Shown: positions 33,823 to 42,720, counted from the stretch's first letter. The stretch is DNA of 64,000 nt from Nocardioides pocheonensis (GCF_003725535.1 NZ_RJSF01000040.1:649477-713476), one strand, 5' to 3'. Program-made: numbers and translations. Notes: generated by a model from the sequence alone, not told the origin.

Positions 33823-34644
33823 ATGCTCACCCACCGCTCCCGTTCCCTGGCCCTGGCCGCGAGCGGAGCCCTGCTCCTCGCGGCGCTCGCCGGGTGCGGC
33901 TCGGGGGACAAGAAGGACGACGCCGGGACCAAGCACGCGAGCGCCTCCTCCAGCGCGTCGGCGAGCACGTCCCCGAGCGCCTCGGCGACCCCCGACCCCT
34001 CCTCGGCCGACGCGACCGTCGGCGCGGCGGCGCCGGGGGAGCGGCTGACCAAGGACAACCTGGTCCCGACCATGCTGGCCGCGATGCGCGACAAGAAGAC
34101 CGCGCACATGACCATGAAGTTCGGCTCCTCGGTCGGTGCCGAGGCCGACGTGCGCTACGCCGGCGACCACACCGACATGAAGATGTCCATGGACATGGGC
34201 CCGACCAAGGCGGTGGTGATCATGGTCGACAAGGTGCTCTACCTCCAGCAGGCGGCCGGCGGGAAGTTCCGCAAGATCGACTCCAGCGACCCCGCCATGG
34301 GCAGCCTCCTGTCCGGCATGTCCAGCTTCGGGCCCGAGTCCTCGATCAGCGCGATGAGGGGCGCGGTCCAGAAGGTCGTGTACGCCGGCAGCTCGACGGT
34401 CGACGGCGACAAGGTCGACCAGTACCACGTCACCGTCGACTCCTCCTCGATCGCCCAGACGCTCGGCTCGAGCGCGAGCGCCGACCTGCCCGAGACCGTG
34501 ACCTACGACCTGTACGTCGACCACGACCACCTGATGCGACGGATCGACATGACGGTCGCGAAGCAGCACATCGACATGGTGGTCACCAACTGGGGCAAAC
34601 CGGTCGACATTGCCGCTCCGCCGGCCTCCCAGGTCCTCTCCTAA
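33823..34644 (+). CDS. LppX/LprG-like lipoprotein
   Basis: A 273-residue exported lipoprotein. A basic start and hydrophobic core lead to the lipobox LAALAGC with Cys25 as the lipidated residue. A Ser/Ala/Thr/Asp-rich linker (about 30-65) follows. The mature domain begins near ERLTKDNLVPTMLAAMRDKK, has a MTMKFGSSVGAEADVRYAGD strand pair and ends in a VVTNWGKPVDIAAPPASQV motif, the pattern of LppX/LprAFG proteins that carry lipids across the periplasm of mycobacteria. Start at ATG 33823 with GGAGG upstream. Its TAA stop lies inside the first unit of a phased hexamer array. Confidence 0.83.
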   Translation: MLTHRSRSLALAASGALLLAALAGCGSGDKKDDAGTKHASASSSASASTSPSASATPDPSSADATVGAAAPGERLTKDNLVPTMLAAMRDKKTAHMTMKFGSSVGAEADVRYAGDHTDMKMSMDMGPTKAVVIMVDKVLYLQQAAGGKFRKIDSSDPAMGSLLSGMSSFGPESSISAMRGAVQKVVYAGSSTVDGDKVDQYHVTVDSSSIAQTLGSSASADLPETVTYDLYVDHDHLMRRIDMTVAKQHIDMVVTNWGKPVDIAAPPASQVLS

Positions 34645-34730
34645 GCCTGATCTGAGCGTTCCTAAGGGTCCGGAGCCCGGCCTTAGGCGTTCCTGAGGGC
34701 GACTCAGGTCGATCTGAGGTCTCCTGAGCC
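34640..34730 (+). repeat. Phased CCTNAG hexamer array
   Basis: Nine hexamers of the form (C/T/A)CT(A/G/T/C)AG begin at 34640, 34651, 34661, 34670 (imperfect, CCGGAG), 34681, 34692, 34702, 34713 and 34723, with a mean step of 10.4 bp, one DNA turn. They thus lie on one face of the helix. The array lies between the lipoprotein and the small gene at 34827, about 100 bp upstream of the latter. Response regulators of the OmpR type bind tandem sites at 10-11 bp steps, but with two to four units. Confidence 0.8.
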
Positions 34731-34826
34731 GCCGGAACGAGGCGTCGTCCCCATGTGCGGGGGGTGGCCTTAGAGACAGATTCAAGGGTGTCAGCAGAAC
34801 ACCCGGATCGGCTCGAGGAGCACCCC

Positions 34827-35045
34827 ATGACCAGCTACATCACCCAGACGATCGCCCGCCAGCACGTCGCCGAGCTCATCACCGCGGCCGAGGCCGGCCG
34901 GGTGCGCCGCGAGCTGCGGCGCGGACAGCGCGAGGCCCGGCGCGCCGAGCGCACCGCCCAGCGCAACGAGCGGCTCGCCAACCGCGGCGCGAGCAACGGC
35001 AGCGAGCTCTGGCCGACCCAGTTCGGGTACGCCGCGGCCCGCTGA
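34827..35045 (+). CDS. Small basic protein, MTSYITQTIARQHVAEL type
   Basis: A 72-residue protein; ATG 34827 follows GAGGAG. It begins MTSYITQTIARQHVAELITA, continues with a long, strongly basic helix (RVRRELRRGQREARRAERTA, RNERLANR) and ends SELWPTQFGYAAAR. No membrane segment. It resembles the 39-residue protein at 24855 in its first 17 residues, and short proteins with this start are, from memory, frequent in actinobacteria without known role. The basic helix could contact nucleic acid (inference). It lies beneath the phased hexamer array and above LAL 3. Confidence 0.65.
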   Translation: MTSYITQTIARQHVAELITAAEAGRVRRELRRGQREARRAERTAQRNERLANRGASNGSELWPTQFGYAAAR

Positions 35046-35107
35046 GCGCGTGCCGCCCACCGTGCCCGCACCGGCGACCAGCCCGGCCACCAGTCCCGCA
35101 ACCACCC

Positions 35108-35152
35108 CAGCGGCCACCCCCGCGACCAGCCCGTCGCCGGGGGTGGCCGCTG
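35108..35152 (+). terminator. Large hairpin just before LAL 3
   Basis: A perfect 15-bp stem, CAGCGGCCACCCCCG (35108-35122) with CGGGGGTGGCCGCTG (35138-35152); the loop can extend pairing (GCGAC/GTCGC) with one bulge. It ends 2 nt before the predicted -10 of the LAL 3 gene. It probably terminates transcription from the small gene, or is a regulatory structure. Confidence 0.7.
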
Positions 35153-35153
35153 A

Positions 35154-35159
35154 CATACT
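35154..35159 (+). promoter_or_regulatory. Predicted -10 of leaderless LAL 3 gene
   Basis: CATACT lies 7 nt before the ATG at 35167, and no ribosome-binding site is present. The -35 region would fall inside the descending arm of the adjoining hairpin. Confidence 0.45.
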
Positions 35160-35166
35160 CGGCGAC

Positions 35167-38043
35167 ATGTCCCAGCGCGTGTCCGCCGGCGTGATGGTCG
35201 GTCGTGAGGAGCCGCTGCGTGCCCTGGCCGCAGGCTTCGACCTGGCCCGGCAGGGCGACGGCCGCCTCGTGGTCGTCGGCGGCGAGGCCGGGGTCGGCAA
35301 GACCCGGCTGGTCGGCGAGTTCCTCGACCGCGCGGACGGCGCCGTCCGGCTCCAGGGCGGCTGCCTCGAGCTCGGTGAGGCAGTCATGCCGCTCGCCCCG
35401 GTCGCCGGCATCCTCCGCCAGCTCGCCCGCGACCTCGGCGACGACCGTGCGGCCGACCTGGCCGGCCCCGAGCTGGCCGGCTTCCTCCCCGGCCGGCCCC
35501 AGGGCGCGTCCGACCCGCAGTGGTCCGGCCAGCTCAGCATGTTCGAGTCGTTCCGGGCGGTGCTCGAGCGGCTCTCCCAGGACGGCCCGGTCGTCGTCGC
35601 GATCGAGGACCTGCACTGGGCCGACCGCTCGACGCTCGACCTCGTGACCTGGCTGGCCCGCAACCTCGTCGGCTCGCGTGTGCTGCTGGTCGCGACGTAC
35701 CGCTCCGACGAGATGCGCCGCTCCCACCCGCTGCGCCCCGTGCTCGCCGAGCTGGGCCGGCTCGCGCACGTCGAGCGGGTCGAGCTCCAGCCGCTCACCG
35801 ACCAGGAGGTGGCCGAGCTGCTGACCGCGATCCACGGCCGCCCGGTGCCGCCCGAGATCGTGAGCCAGGTCGCCGACCGGTCGGAGGGCAACCCGTTCTT
35901 CGCCGAGGAGCTCTTCGCCGCCTGCGACGACGAGCGCGTTCCGCTGACCCTCCGCGACATTCTCTCCGCCCGCATCGACGGCCTCCCCGACGCCGCCAAG
36001 GAGGTGCTGCGCATCGCCGCTGCCGCGGGACGACGCGTCGACCACCGACTGCTCGAGGTCGTGGCCACGCTCGGGCTCGACGAGCTGGACGCCGGCCTCC
36101 GCGCCGCCATCGACGGCCAGGCGCTCGTCCCCGACGGTGACGGCTTCCGCTTCCGCCACGCCCTCCTCCAGGAGGCCGTGCACGAGCAGCTGCTCCCCGG
36201 CGAGCGCAGCCGGCTGCACCGGGCCTTCGCCGACGCGCTGCTCGAGGAGCCGGCGCTCGGGGCCGGGGGAGCCGACTCCGTCGACAGCGAGCTGGCCCAC
36301 CACGCGCTCGCGGCGCACGACCTCGACCTGGCGTTCCGCTCCCTGGTCCGCGCGGGGCGGCGGGCGCACGCGCTGTTCGCGTTCAGCGAGGCCCAGACCC
36401 ACCTGGAGGGCGCCGCCGAGCTGCGTGACCGGATCTCACCGGAGGCCGCCCAGGAGGCGCCGGCGGTGTGGGAGCTGCTGCGCGCGGCGTCCCACTGCTC
36501 GCGCCACGGCGGCGACCCGTCCGCCGGCGTCGGCCACCTCAAGCGGGCGATCGGCACGCTCGACCCGGTGGCGGACCGCGTGGTGGTCGGCGGCCTCTGG
36601 TCCGAGCTGAGCGAGAGCTACTGGATGAACGGCCGGGGCGACGACGCCGTCGCCGCCTCCGACAAGGCGACGGAGATGCTCGGCGACGACCGCACGCGCG
36701 AGGCCGCCGAGGCGCTGGCCTGGCGCAGCCGCCTGCTGATGCTCCTCGGCAGGTTCGAGGAGTCGGTCGAGCCCGGACGCCGCGGCGTCGAGATCGCCCG
36801 CGAGCTGGGCGCCCAGGTGGAGCTCAGCCGGGCGCAGAACTCCCTCGGCACCTCCCTGGGTGCGCTCGGCCACCTCGAGGAGGGCCTGGAGCTGCTGCGC
36901 GACGCGGTCGCGATCGCGGACGCCGCCGGCGCCGGCGGCGACGCCGTGCGCGGCTACATCAACATGACCTCGACGCTCCGGACGCCCGGCAACGACGTGC
37001 CCCTGGCGGAGCGCACCGCCCGCGAGGGCCTGGACTACGCCGAGCGCCACCGCGTGCGCGGCGGCATGACCGACTGGCTGCGCATGGAGCTCGTCGACGT
37101 CCACCTGCGCGCCGGGCGGCTCCGCGGCGCCGAGTCGGTGCTGCTCCAGGTGCGCACCGGCTGGACCAACGGCATCAACGGCCAGTACTTCCACACCAGC
37201 AGCGCCTGGATCGACGTGATCGAGGGCCGGTACGCCGAGGCCGAGGAGCACCTCGCCCTGGCCCGCCAGCTCGCCCCGATGATCCGCGACCCGCAGGCGA
37301 TCGGCCCGCAGGTCGGTCTGCGGATGCTCATCTCCCTCGGTGTCGGTCGACCGGAGGTCGGCGACGCGCTGGACATCCTCGAGCCGTTCATCGGGGACGC
37401 GAACACCTACCCGGGCCTCGTGCTGGTCGCGCGGGTGGCGGCCGCGGCCGCCGAGGCCGGCTCCGAGGACGCCCGCGAGGCGCTGGCCCGCATCCGGTCG
37501 CTCCTCGCCGAGGAGCGGGTCGGGGCCAACGACGTGCTGGCCGCCAACCTCGACGGCTGGCTCGCCCTCGTGGACGCCGAGGTCGCCCGCGTCGCCGGCC
37601 GGCACGACCCCGAGCTCTGGCGGCTCGCGCGCGACGCGATGGACGAGCGGGGCTACGCCGAGCAGGCCGCCTACTGCCGGGTCCGGCTCGTCGACGCGCT
37701 GGGTCACGCGGGTTCCGGTGACCTCGCGGCCGAGCTGGCCGCCGCCCACCGGTGCGCGTCAGACCTGGGCGCGGCGACGCTGCTGGACGACCTGGACACG
37801 GTGGCCCGCCGGCACCGCGTCAAGGTGCCCGGCGCCCCGGTGCAGCGCGGGCTGGCGGGCCTCACCGCACGGGAGACCGAGGTGCTCGGGCTGCTCGCCC
37901 AGGGGCGCACGAACCGCGAGATCGGCGAGGCGCTGTTCATCTCCGAGAAGACCGCCAGCGTGCACGTCTCCAACATCCTGGCCAAGCTCGGCGTCACCAA
38001 CCGCGGTGAGGCCGCCGCGCTCGCGCGAGACCTGGGCGTGTAG
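35167..38043 (+). CDS. LAL-type LuxR transcriptional regulator 3
   Basis: A 958-residue STAND/AAA regulator. The start, SAGVMVGREEPLRALAAGF, is typical. Walker A VVGGEAGVGKTRL lies about residues 34-46 and Walker B VVVAIEDLHWADRSTLDLV near 140. After the NTPase and winged-helix part (to about 400) there is a long Ala/Glu-rich TPR-like region, and the last 60 residues are a LuxR helix-turn-helix (LTARETEVLGLLAQGRTN, REIGEALFISEKTASVHV). Its effector and targets are unknown. No obvious target operon adjoins it: the next genes are leftward housekeeping ones. It is the third LAL gene in 24 kb. Confidence 0.93.
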   Translation: MSQRVSAGVMVGREEPLRALAAGFDLARQGDGRLVVVGGEAGVGKTRLVGEFLDRADGAVRLQGGCLELGEAVMPLAPVAGILRQLARDLGDDRAADLAGPELAGFLPGRPQGASDPQWSGQLSMFESFRAVLERLSQDGPVVVAIEDLHWADRSTLDLVTWLARNLVGSRVLLVATYRSDEMRRSHPLRPVLAELGRLAHVERVELQPLTDQEVAELLTAIHGRPVPPEIVSQVADRSEGNPFFAEELFAACDDERVPLTLRDILSARIDGLPDAAKEVLRIAAAAGRRVDHRLLEVVATLGLDELDAGLRAAIDGQALVPDGDGFRFRHALLQEAVHEQLLPGERSRLHRAFADALLEEPALGAGGADSVDSELAHHALAAHDLDLAFRSLVRAGRRAHALFAFSEAQTHLEGAAELRDRISPEAAQEAPAVWELLRAASHCSRHGGDPSAGVGHLKRAIGTLDPVADRVVVGGLWSELSESYWMNGRGDDAVAASDKATEMLGDDRTREAAEALAWRSRLLMLLGRFEESVEPGRRGVEIARELGAQVELSRAQNSLGTSLGALGHLEEGLELLRDAVAIADAAGAGGDAVRGYINMTSTLRTPGNDVPLAERTAREGLDYAERHRVRGGMTDWLRMELVDVHLRAGRLRGAESVLLQVRTGWTNGINGQYFHTSSAWIDVIEGRYAEAEEHLALARQLAPMIRDPQAIGPQVGLRMLISLGVGRPEVGDALDILEPFIGDANTYPGLVLVARVAAAAAEAGSEDAREALARIRSLLAEERVGANDVLAANLDGWLALVDAEVARVAGRHDPELWRLARDAMDERGYAEQAAYCRVRLVDALGHAGSGDLAAELAAAHRCASDLGAATLLDDLDTVARRHRVKVPGAPVQRGLAGLTARETEVLGLLAQGRTNREIGEALFISEKTASVHVSNILAKLGVTNRGEAAALARDLGV

Positions 38044-38051
38044 GTCTGGGC

Positions 38052-38747
38052 CTAGCGGCCCCGCATGTTCTGCCGGGCGCCCTTCATCGAGGTGGGCATC
38101 GGGCCCTTGGGCAGCGGGATGTTCGAGCGGTTCGCGTCCAGGGCCTTGAGCCGCGCGAGCACGTCGGTCATCTGGGCCGGCTTCAGCGTGCGGGGCAGCC
38201 TGCTGACCCGGCGTACGAGCTTGCGCAGGGGCACCTCGTCGGGACCGTCGCCGACGACCAGCTCGGTGATCGTGGTCTCGGCGACCACGCGCTCGTGCTT
38301 GCGGCGCTCGGAGGCCATCAGCGCCTTGAGCCGGTTGGGGTTGCCCTCGCCGATCAGCACGATGCCCGGAGGCCCGACCAGCCGGTGCACGACGTCCTGC
38401 TGCTTGGTGAAGCCGATCGCCGGGTCGGTCTGCCAGCCGCGGCGCAGCAGCCCGAGCGCGGCTGCGGCGGCGCCGGGCTTGCCTTCGATCTGGGCCAGCG
38501 CAGCCGCCTGGGCGCGCCGGCCGAAGACGATCATCACTGCGAGCGTGCCGAGCAGCACGCCGAAGACGATCGGGAAGACCAGCGAGCCACCGAGCAGGAG
38601 GTAGACCAGCGCGAACCCGGCCGCGCCGACCAGCACGAGCGTGCCGAGCAGGATCAGGCCGATCCGCGGGTCGGCCTTCTTGGTCATCTGGTAGCTCTGG
38701 AGGATCTGGCTGATCCGTCCGGGCTTCGAGGGGTCCTTCTTCGCCAT
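38052..38747 (-). CDS. DUF4191 membrane protein
   Basis: A 231-residue actinobacterial protein with two membrane helices (about 27-50 and 53-75) and a cytoplasmic rest. It opens KKDPSKPGRISQILQSYQMTKKADPRIG, the standard DUF4191 start, and has the AAAALGLLRRGWQTDPAIGFTKQQDVVHRLVGPPGIVLIGEG segment and a C-terminal PKGPMPTSMKGARQNMRGR-type tail. Its function is unknown, but it is nearly always beside lipA, as here and as Rv2219 in M. tuberculosis. Start at ATG 38747; it is 67 bp after lipA on the same strand. Confidence 0.9.
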   Translation of the reverse strand: MAKKDPSKPGRISQILQSYQMTKKADPRIGLILLGTLVLVGAAGFALVYLLLGGSLVFPIVFGVLLGTLAVMIVFGRRAQAAALAQIEGKPGAAAAALGLLRRGWQTDPAIGFTKQQDVVHRLVGPPGIVLIGEGNPNRLKALMASERRKHERVVAETTITELVVGDGPDEVPLRKLVRRVSRLPRTLKPAQMTDVLARLKALDANRSNIPLPKGPMPTSMKGARQNMRGR

Positions 38748-38814
38748 GGGTACTGCCTTGTCTGGTCTGGAGTTGATCCGGGGGAGCGCGGCGGCGCGTC
38801 CCGACCCGAGGAGC

Positions 38815-39768
38815 CTAGCCGTTGACGACGGCCTGCCCGGTGCGGGCTTCGACGGCCTGGCGGTACAGCCGCCCGGCACGGTACGACGACCTCACCAGCG
38901 GCCCGCTGAGCACGCCGGCGAAGCCGATCTCCTCGGCCTCGGCGGCCAGCTCGACGAACTCCTCGGGCTTGACCCAGCGCTCCACCGGGTGGTGGCGCAC
39001 CGAGGGGCGCAGGTACTGGGTGATCGTGACGAGCTCGGTGCCGGCGTCGTGCAGGTCGCGCAGCGCCTGGCTGACCTCGTCGCGGGTCTCGCCCATGCCG
39101 AGGATGAGGTTCGACTTGGTGACCAGGCCGAACGCCCGGGCCTGGGTGAGCACGTCGAGCGAGCGGTCGTAGCGGAAGGCGGGCCGGATCCTCTTGAAGA
39201 TCCGCGGGACCGTCTCGACGTTGTGGGCCAGCACCTCGGGGCGGGACTCGAAGACCTCGCGGAGGAGGTCGGGGTCGCCGTTGAAGTCGGGGATGAGGTT
39301 CTCCACGCCGGTGTCGGGGTTGAGCTCGTGGATCGCGCGCACCGTCTCGGCGTACAGCCAGGCACCGCCGTCGGGCAGGTCGTCGCGGGCGACGCCGGTG
39401 ATGGTGGCGTAGCGCAGGCCCATCGTCTGCACGGACTCGGCGACGCGCCGGGGCTCGTCGCGGTCGAGCGGCTCGGGCTTGCCGGTGTCGATCTGGCAGA
39501 AGTCGCAGCGCCGGGTGCACTGGTCGCCGCCGATGAGGAACGTGGCCTCGCGGTCCTCCCAGCACTCGAAGATGTTCGGGCAGCCGGCCTCCTGGCAGAC
39601 CGTGTGCAGCCCCTCGGACTTCACCAGCTGCTGGAGCTCGCGGTACTGCGGCCCCATCTTGGCCCGGGTCTTGATCCACTCCGGCTTGCGCTCGATCGGG
39701 GTCTCCGCGTTGCGGACCTCCAGGCGCAGGAGCTTGCGGCCCTCGGGGGCTGGCTGCAGATCTGTCAC
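38815..39768 (-). CDS. lipA: Lipoyl synthase
   Basis: A 317-residue radical-SAM enzyme that inserts two sulfurs into octanoyl-protein to give lipoyl groups. Both iron-sulfur clusters have their ligands: the auxiliary cluster set C58-x4-C63-x5-C69 and the radical-SAM set C84-x3-C88-x2-C91. The C-terminal RSSY serine that ligates the auxiliary cluster is in [10 protein letters not shown]. It starts with GTG at 39768. Its likely substrates in this window are the two lipoyl domains of SucB; lipB, which supplies the octanoyl group, lies 2.2 kb upstream on the same strand with an ABC transporter between. Confidence 0.98.
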   Translation of the reverse strand: MTDLQPAPEGRKLLRLEVRNAETPIERKPEWIKTRAKMGPQYRELQQLVKSEGLHTVCQEAGCPNIFECWEDREATFLIGGDQCTRRCDFCQIDTGKPEPLDRDEPRRVAESVQTMGLRYATITGVARDDLPDGGAWLYAETVRAIHELNPDTGVENLIPDFNGDPDLLREVFESRPEVLAHNVETVPRIFKRIRPAFRYDRSLDVLTQARAFGLVTKSNLILGMGETRDEVSQALRDLHDAGTELVTITQYLRPSVRHHPVERWVKPEEFVELAAEAEEIGFAGVLSGPLVRSSYRAGRLYRQAVEARTGQAVVNG

Positions 39769-39828
39769 GCCCGCCAGCCTACGCGGGACCGGTGACGCGG
39801 CCCGAATCCGGCCGGGCCGGCAGAGGGG

Positions 39829-40809
39829 TCAGCCCGCCGCGACGTCGCGGCGGCGGAACACCAGCACGGAGACCGCCACGGTGAGCAGGAGGAGCCCGAG
39901 CAGGTAGACCCCGCCCTCGAGGTGGCCGATGTGCGCGAGCCGGTCGCAGTCCCCGAGGCGGGCGCAGTGGGCCGTGGGGTCGAAGAACTCCATGCGGGTC
40001 TCGAGCCAGCCGTAGACGTTGTTGCCGAGGGTCCAGCGGCCGACGTTGTCGACCGGGAGCAGGTAGGTGAGGAGCTCGCCGCCTACGCTGAGCACGAAGA
40101 GCAGGGCCAGGGTCGCCACCGAGTGCCGGAACAGCATCGTGAGCGCGAAGGCCCCGAGGGCGGCACCCATCGAGAACAGCACCGCGCGCAGCAGGTGCCA
40201 CCCGACGTCGGACATGATCCCGGACCCGTGCGGGACGTCGCGATCGACGGCGACGAGGTACATCGCGAGCCAGAAGCCGCCGATGGTCACGAGCGCGACG
40301 AGGCCGCTGGCGAGCGTGACGGCCAGGCCCTTCGCCGCCCACAGCCGGCCGCGTCGGGGCTCGAACAGCAGCTGGGTCACCAGCGAGCCGGACGACCAGT
40401 CCGCGCCCGCGAACGTGGAGGCCGCGATCACGAGCAGGCCCGCGACCGCGAGCGCGACGCCGAGGCCGTTGCCCTTGAGGGTGCCATGCAGGTCGAGCGG
40501 CTCGCGGGGCAGGAAGCTCCGGGGACCGGCGGTCAGGTTGTCGCGGCAGTCCTGGGCGGTCGCGTTGGTGCCGAGGTAGGCCTTGGGGTCGGTCAGACAG
40601 TTGTCGAGGTCGGCCTTGATGTCCGAGCGCTGCGCCGCCAGCGCGGCGTCCTTCTTGGCCGTCGCCACCTCCTGGGCGGTGATCGGGCGCGTGTCCCAGG
40701 CCGATTTCGCCGCCACGAGCGCGGCCAGCAGCGCGGCGAGGAGGAGCAGCAGCGCGATGATCCGCCGTCCGCGGTAGCGGGCCAGCTCGACCCGGAGCTG
40801 GGCGATCAT
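39829..40809 (-). CDS. ABC transporter permease (ABC-2 type)
   Basis: A 326-residue membrane protein that starts with the cytoplasmic IAQLRVELARYRGRRI segment typical of ABC-2 permeases, then helix 1, an extracytoplasmic loop of about 80 residues with two cysteines (NCLTDPKAYLG, AQDCRDN), and five further helices, including the GADWSSGSLVTQLLFEPRRGRLWAAKG coupling segment. Start ATG 40809 overlaps the ATPase stop (ATGA), so the two subunits are co-translated. Substrate unknown; the ATPase type (CcmA/NatA) suggests export of a lipid, peptide or drug. Confidence 0.87.
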   Translation of the reverse strand: MIAQLRVELARYRGRRIIALLLLLAALLAALVAAKSAWDTRPITAQEVATAKKDAALAAQRSDIKADLDNCLTDPKAYLGTNATAQDCRDNLTAGPRSFLPREPLDLHGTLKGNGLGVALAVAGLLVIAASTFAGADWSSGSLVTQLLFEPRRGRLWAAKGLAVTLASGLVALVTIGGFWLAMYLVAVDRDVPHGSGIMSDVGWHLLRAVLFSMGAALGAFALTMLFRHSVATLALLFVLSVGGELLTYLLPVDNVGRWTLGNNVYGWLETRMEFFDPTAHCARLGDCDRLAHIGHLEGGVYLLGLLLLTVAVSVLVFRRRDVAAG

Positions 40810-41867
40810 GCCGGGTCCTCCGCTGCGGGCTCGGCCGCGTCGACCGGGCGCCCGGTCGGGCTGTCGGTCGGGCTGTCGGCCGGGGTCTTCGGGGTGCTCT
40901 TCGGCGCGGTCCCGTCCGGGTGCTGGGCAGGCCCGTCGAGCGGCCCGGACTCGGGCCGCGGCCGGTGGCCGGTGAGCACGAGGAAGAACGTCTCGAGGTC
41001 GGGCCGGACGGCGCTGAGCTCGGTGACGTAGAGGTCGTGGGCCGCCAGGGCGCGGGTGATCTCGCCGGGGTGGTCGTGGCCCTGGACCAGCAGGTCGTCG
41101 CCGTCGCGCGCCACGGCGTACCCGGCGGCGGTGAGCACCATGGTCGCCTGCTGCGGGTCGGGTACGCCGACGCGCGTGTGCGCCGTGCTCTCCCCGAGGA
41201 GGTCCTGGACCTTGCCCGAGGCGAGCAGGCGGCCGTCGCCGATGATCGAGACCGAGGAGCACACCTGCTGCACCTCGGCGAGGACGTGGGAGCTGAGCAG
41301 CACGGTGACCCCGGACGCGGCGAGACCGCGGATCAGGTCGCGCATGTCGGTGATGCCGGCGGGATCGAGGCCGTTCATCGGCTCGTCGAGGATCAGGAGG
41401 TCGGGCTCCTTGAGCAGCGCTGCGGCCAGGCCGAGTCGCTGGCGCATCCCGAAGGAGTACCGCCGGAAGCGGCTGCGTGCACTGCCGGCGAGACCGACCT
41501 GCTCGAGGACCTCGTCGGCGCGCGACTTCGGCAGGCCGGCCGAGCGGGCCAGCAGCTGGAGGTTGCGGCGGCCGGAGAGGTCGGGGGTGAAGTGGGGGTA
41601 CTCGACGACGGCGCCCACCCGGCTCAGCGCCTCCGGGACCCGCCCCGCGAGCGGTTCGCCGAAGAGGCGGATCTCGCCGGAGTCGGGCGTCGCCAGCCCG
41701 AGCAGCATCCTGATCGTGGTGGTCTTGCCCGAGCCGTTCGGGCCGAGGAACCCGTGCACGCTCCCGCGCTCGACCGCGAGGTCGAGCCCGTCGACGGCGG
41801 CCACCTTGCGCCCGAGGTCGCGGAAGACCTTGCGCAGGCCGTGGGTCTGCACGACGAGGTCACTCAT
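40806..41867 (-). CDS. ABC transporter ATP-binding protein
   Basis: A 353-residue CcmA-type ATPase. Walker A GPNGSGKTT (42-50), signature YSFGMRQRL (in place of LSGGQ), Walker B LLILDEPMNGLDP and the H-loop LLSSH are all visible, so it should be active. The last 50 residues are a Pro/Thr/Asp-rich low-complexity tail. It pairs with the membrane subunit encoded immediately downstream. The pair lies between lipB and lipA, which in other actinobacteria are adjacent, so it is probably an insertion into that operon. Confidence 0.93.
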   Translation of the reverse strand: MSDLVVQTHGLRKVFRDLGRKVAAVDGLDLAVERGSVHGFLGPNGSGKTTTIRMLLGLATPDSGEIRLFGEPLAGRVPEALSRVGAVVEYPHFTPDLSGRRNLQLLARSAGLPKSRADEVLEQVGLAGSARSRFRRYSFGMRQRLGLAAALLKEPDLLILDEPMNGLDPAGITDMRDLIRGLAASGVTVLLSSHVLAEVQQVCSSVSIIGDGRLLASGKVQDLLGESTAHTRVGVPDPQQATMVLTAAGYAVARDGDDLLVQGHDHPGEITRALAAHDLYVTELSAVRPDLETFFLVLTGHRPRPESGPLDGPAQHPDGTAPKSTPKTPADSPTDSPTGRPVDAAEPAAEDPA

Positions 41868-41920
41868 CGATCCCGGCTGCCCCTTTCCGAGTCAGGCGTC
41901 CAGCATGGCGTAGATCGGGT

Positions 41921-42652
41921 TCAGGCCAGCGGATTGAGCACGGGAACACGCAGACGGCCCGGCTCCGGTCGCGGCTCGTAGTCCGGCGTGGCGTCGTACG
42001 GCGTCCACGCGAGCATCCGGTCCAGGTGGGCCTCCACCAGCGGGGCCACCTCGGCGACGGTGACGTCCCGGCCGAGCTCCGCGCTCAGCGACGTGATACC
42101 GGCGTCGGCGATCCCGCAGGGCACGAACCGGTCGTACCAGCCCAGGTCGACGTCGCAGTTGAGTGCGAACCCGTGCATGGTGACCCCGCGGCTGACCCGG
42201 ATGCCGAGCGCCGCGACCTTCCGCTCGGGCCGTGCGGGCGTCGTCGCGGTGCCGGGCTCCGCCTGCAGCCACACCCCGCTGCGCCCCGGCACGCGCGCGG
42301 CCGCGATGCCGAGGTCGGCGCACACGCCGATCAGCGCCTCCTCGACCCGGCGTACGTAGTCGACGACGCGGACGTGGTCGGGCAGCCGCACGATCGGGTA
42401 GCCGACCAGCTGGCCGGGGCCGTGGAAGGTGATCTTGCCGCCGCGGTCGACGTCGAGGACCTCGGCACCTCCCGGGTCGACAGGACGCTCGTGCGGGTCG
42501 GTGCGCTTGCCGCAGGTGAACACCGGCGGGTGCTCCAGCAGCAGCACGGTCTCGGCGCCGCCGTCGGCGACCTCGGAGTGGATCGCGCGCTGGAGGTCCC
42601 AGGCGCTGCGGTAGTCCACGAGCCCCAGACGACGGTGTGCGAGCCGGTTCAC
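41921..42652 (-). CDS. lipB: Lipoyl(octanoyl) transferase
   Basis: A 243-residue enzyme that moves octanoyl from acyl-carrier protein to lipoyl domains. Catalytic residues are present: Lys in [10 protein letters not shown] and Cys in DRFVPCGI. Other family marks are [29 protein letters not shown] and [16 protein letters not shown]. It starts with GTG 42652 and ends 53 bp before the ABC ATPase. LipA and the E2 protein SucB, its partners in lipoylation, are also in this window. Confidence 0.97.
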   Translation of the reverse strand: MNRLAHRRLGLVDYRSAWDLQRAIHSEVADGGAETVLLLEHPPVFTCGKRTDPHERPVDPGGAEVLDVDRGGKITFHGPGQLVGYPIVRLPDHVRVVDYVRRVEEALIGVCADLGIAAARVPGRSGVWLQAEPGTATTPARPERKVAALGIRVSRGVTMHGFALNCDVDLGWYDRFVPCGIADAGITSLSAELGRDVTVAEVAPLVEAHLDRMLAWTPYDATPDYEPRPEPGRLRVPVLNPLA

Positions 42653-42720
42653 GCGTTCGAGGGTAGTACCCCTGTGGATCGCGGCCGCGCGCGAGGACCG
42701 TCCTCGGCCAGGCTGGTGCG

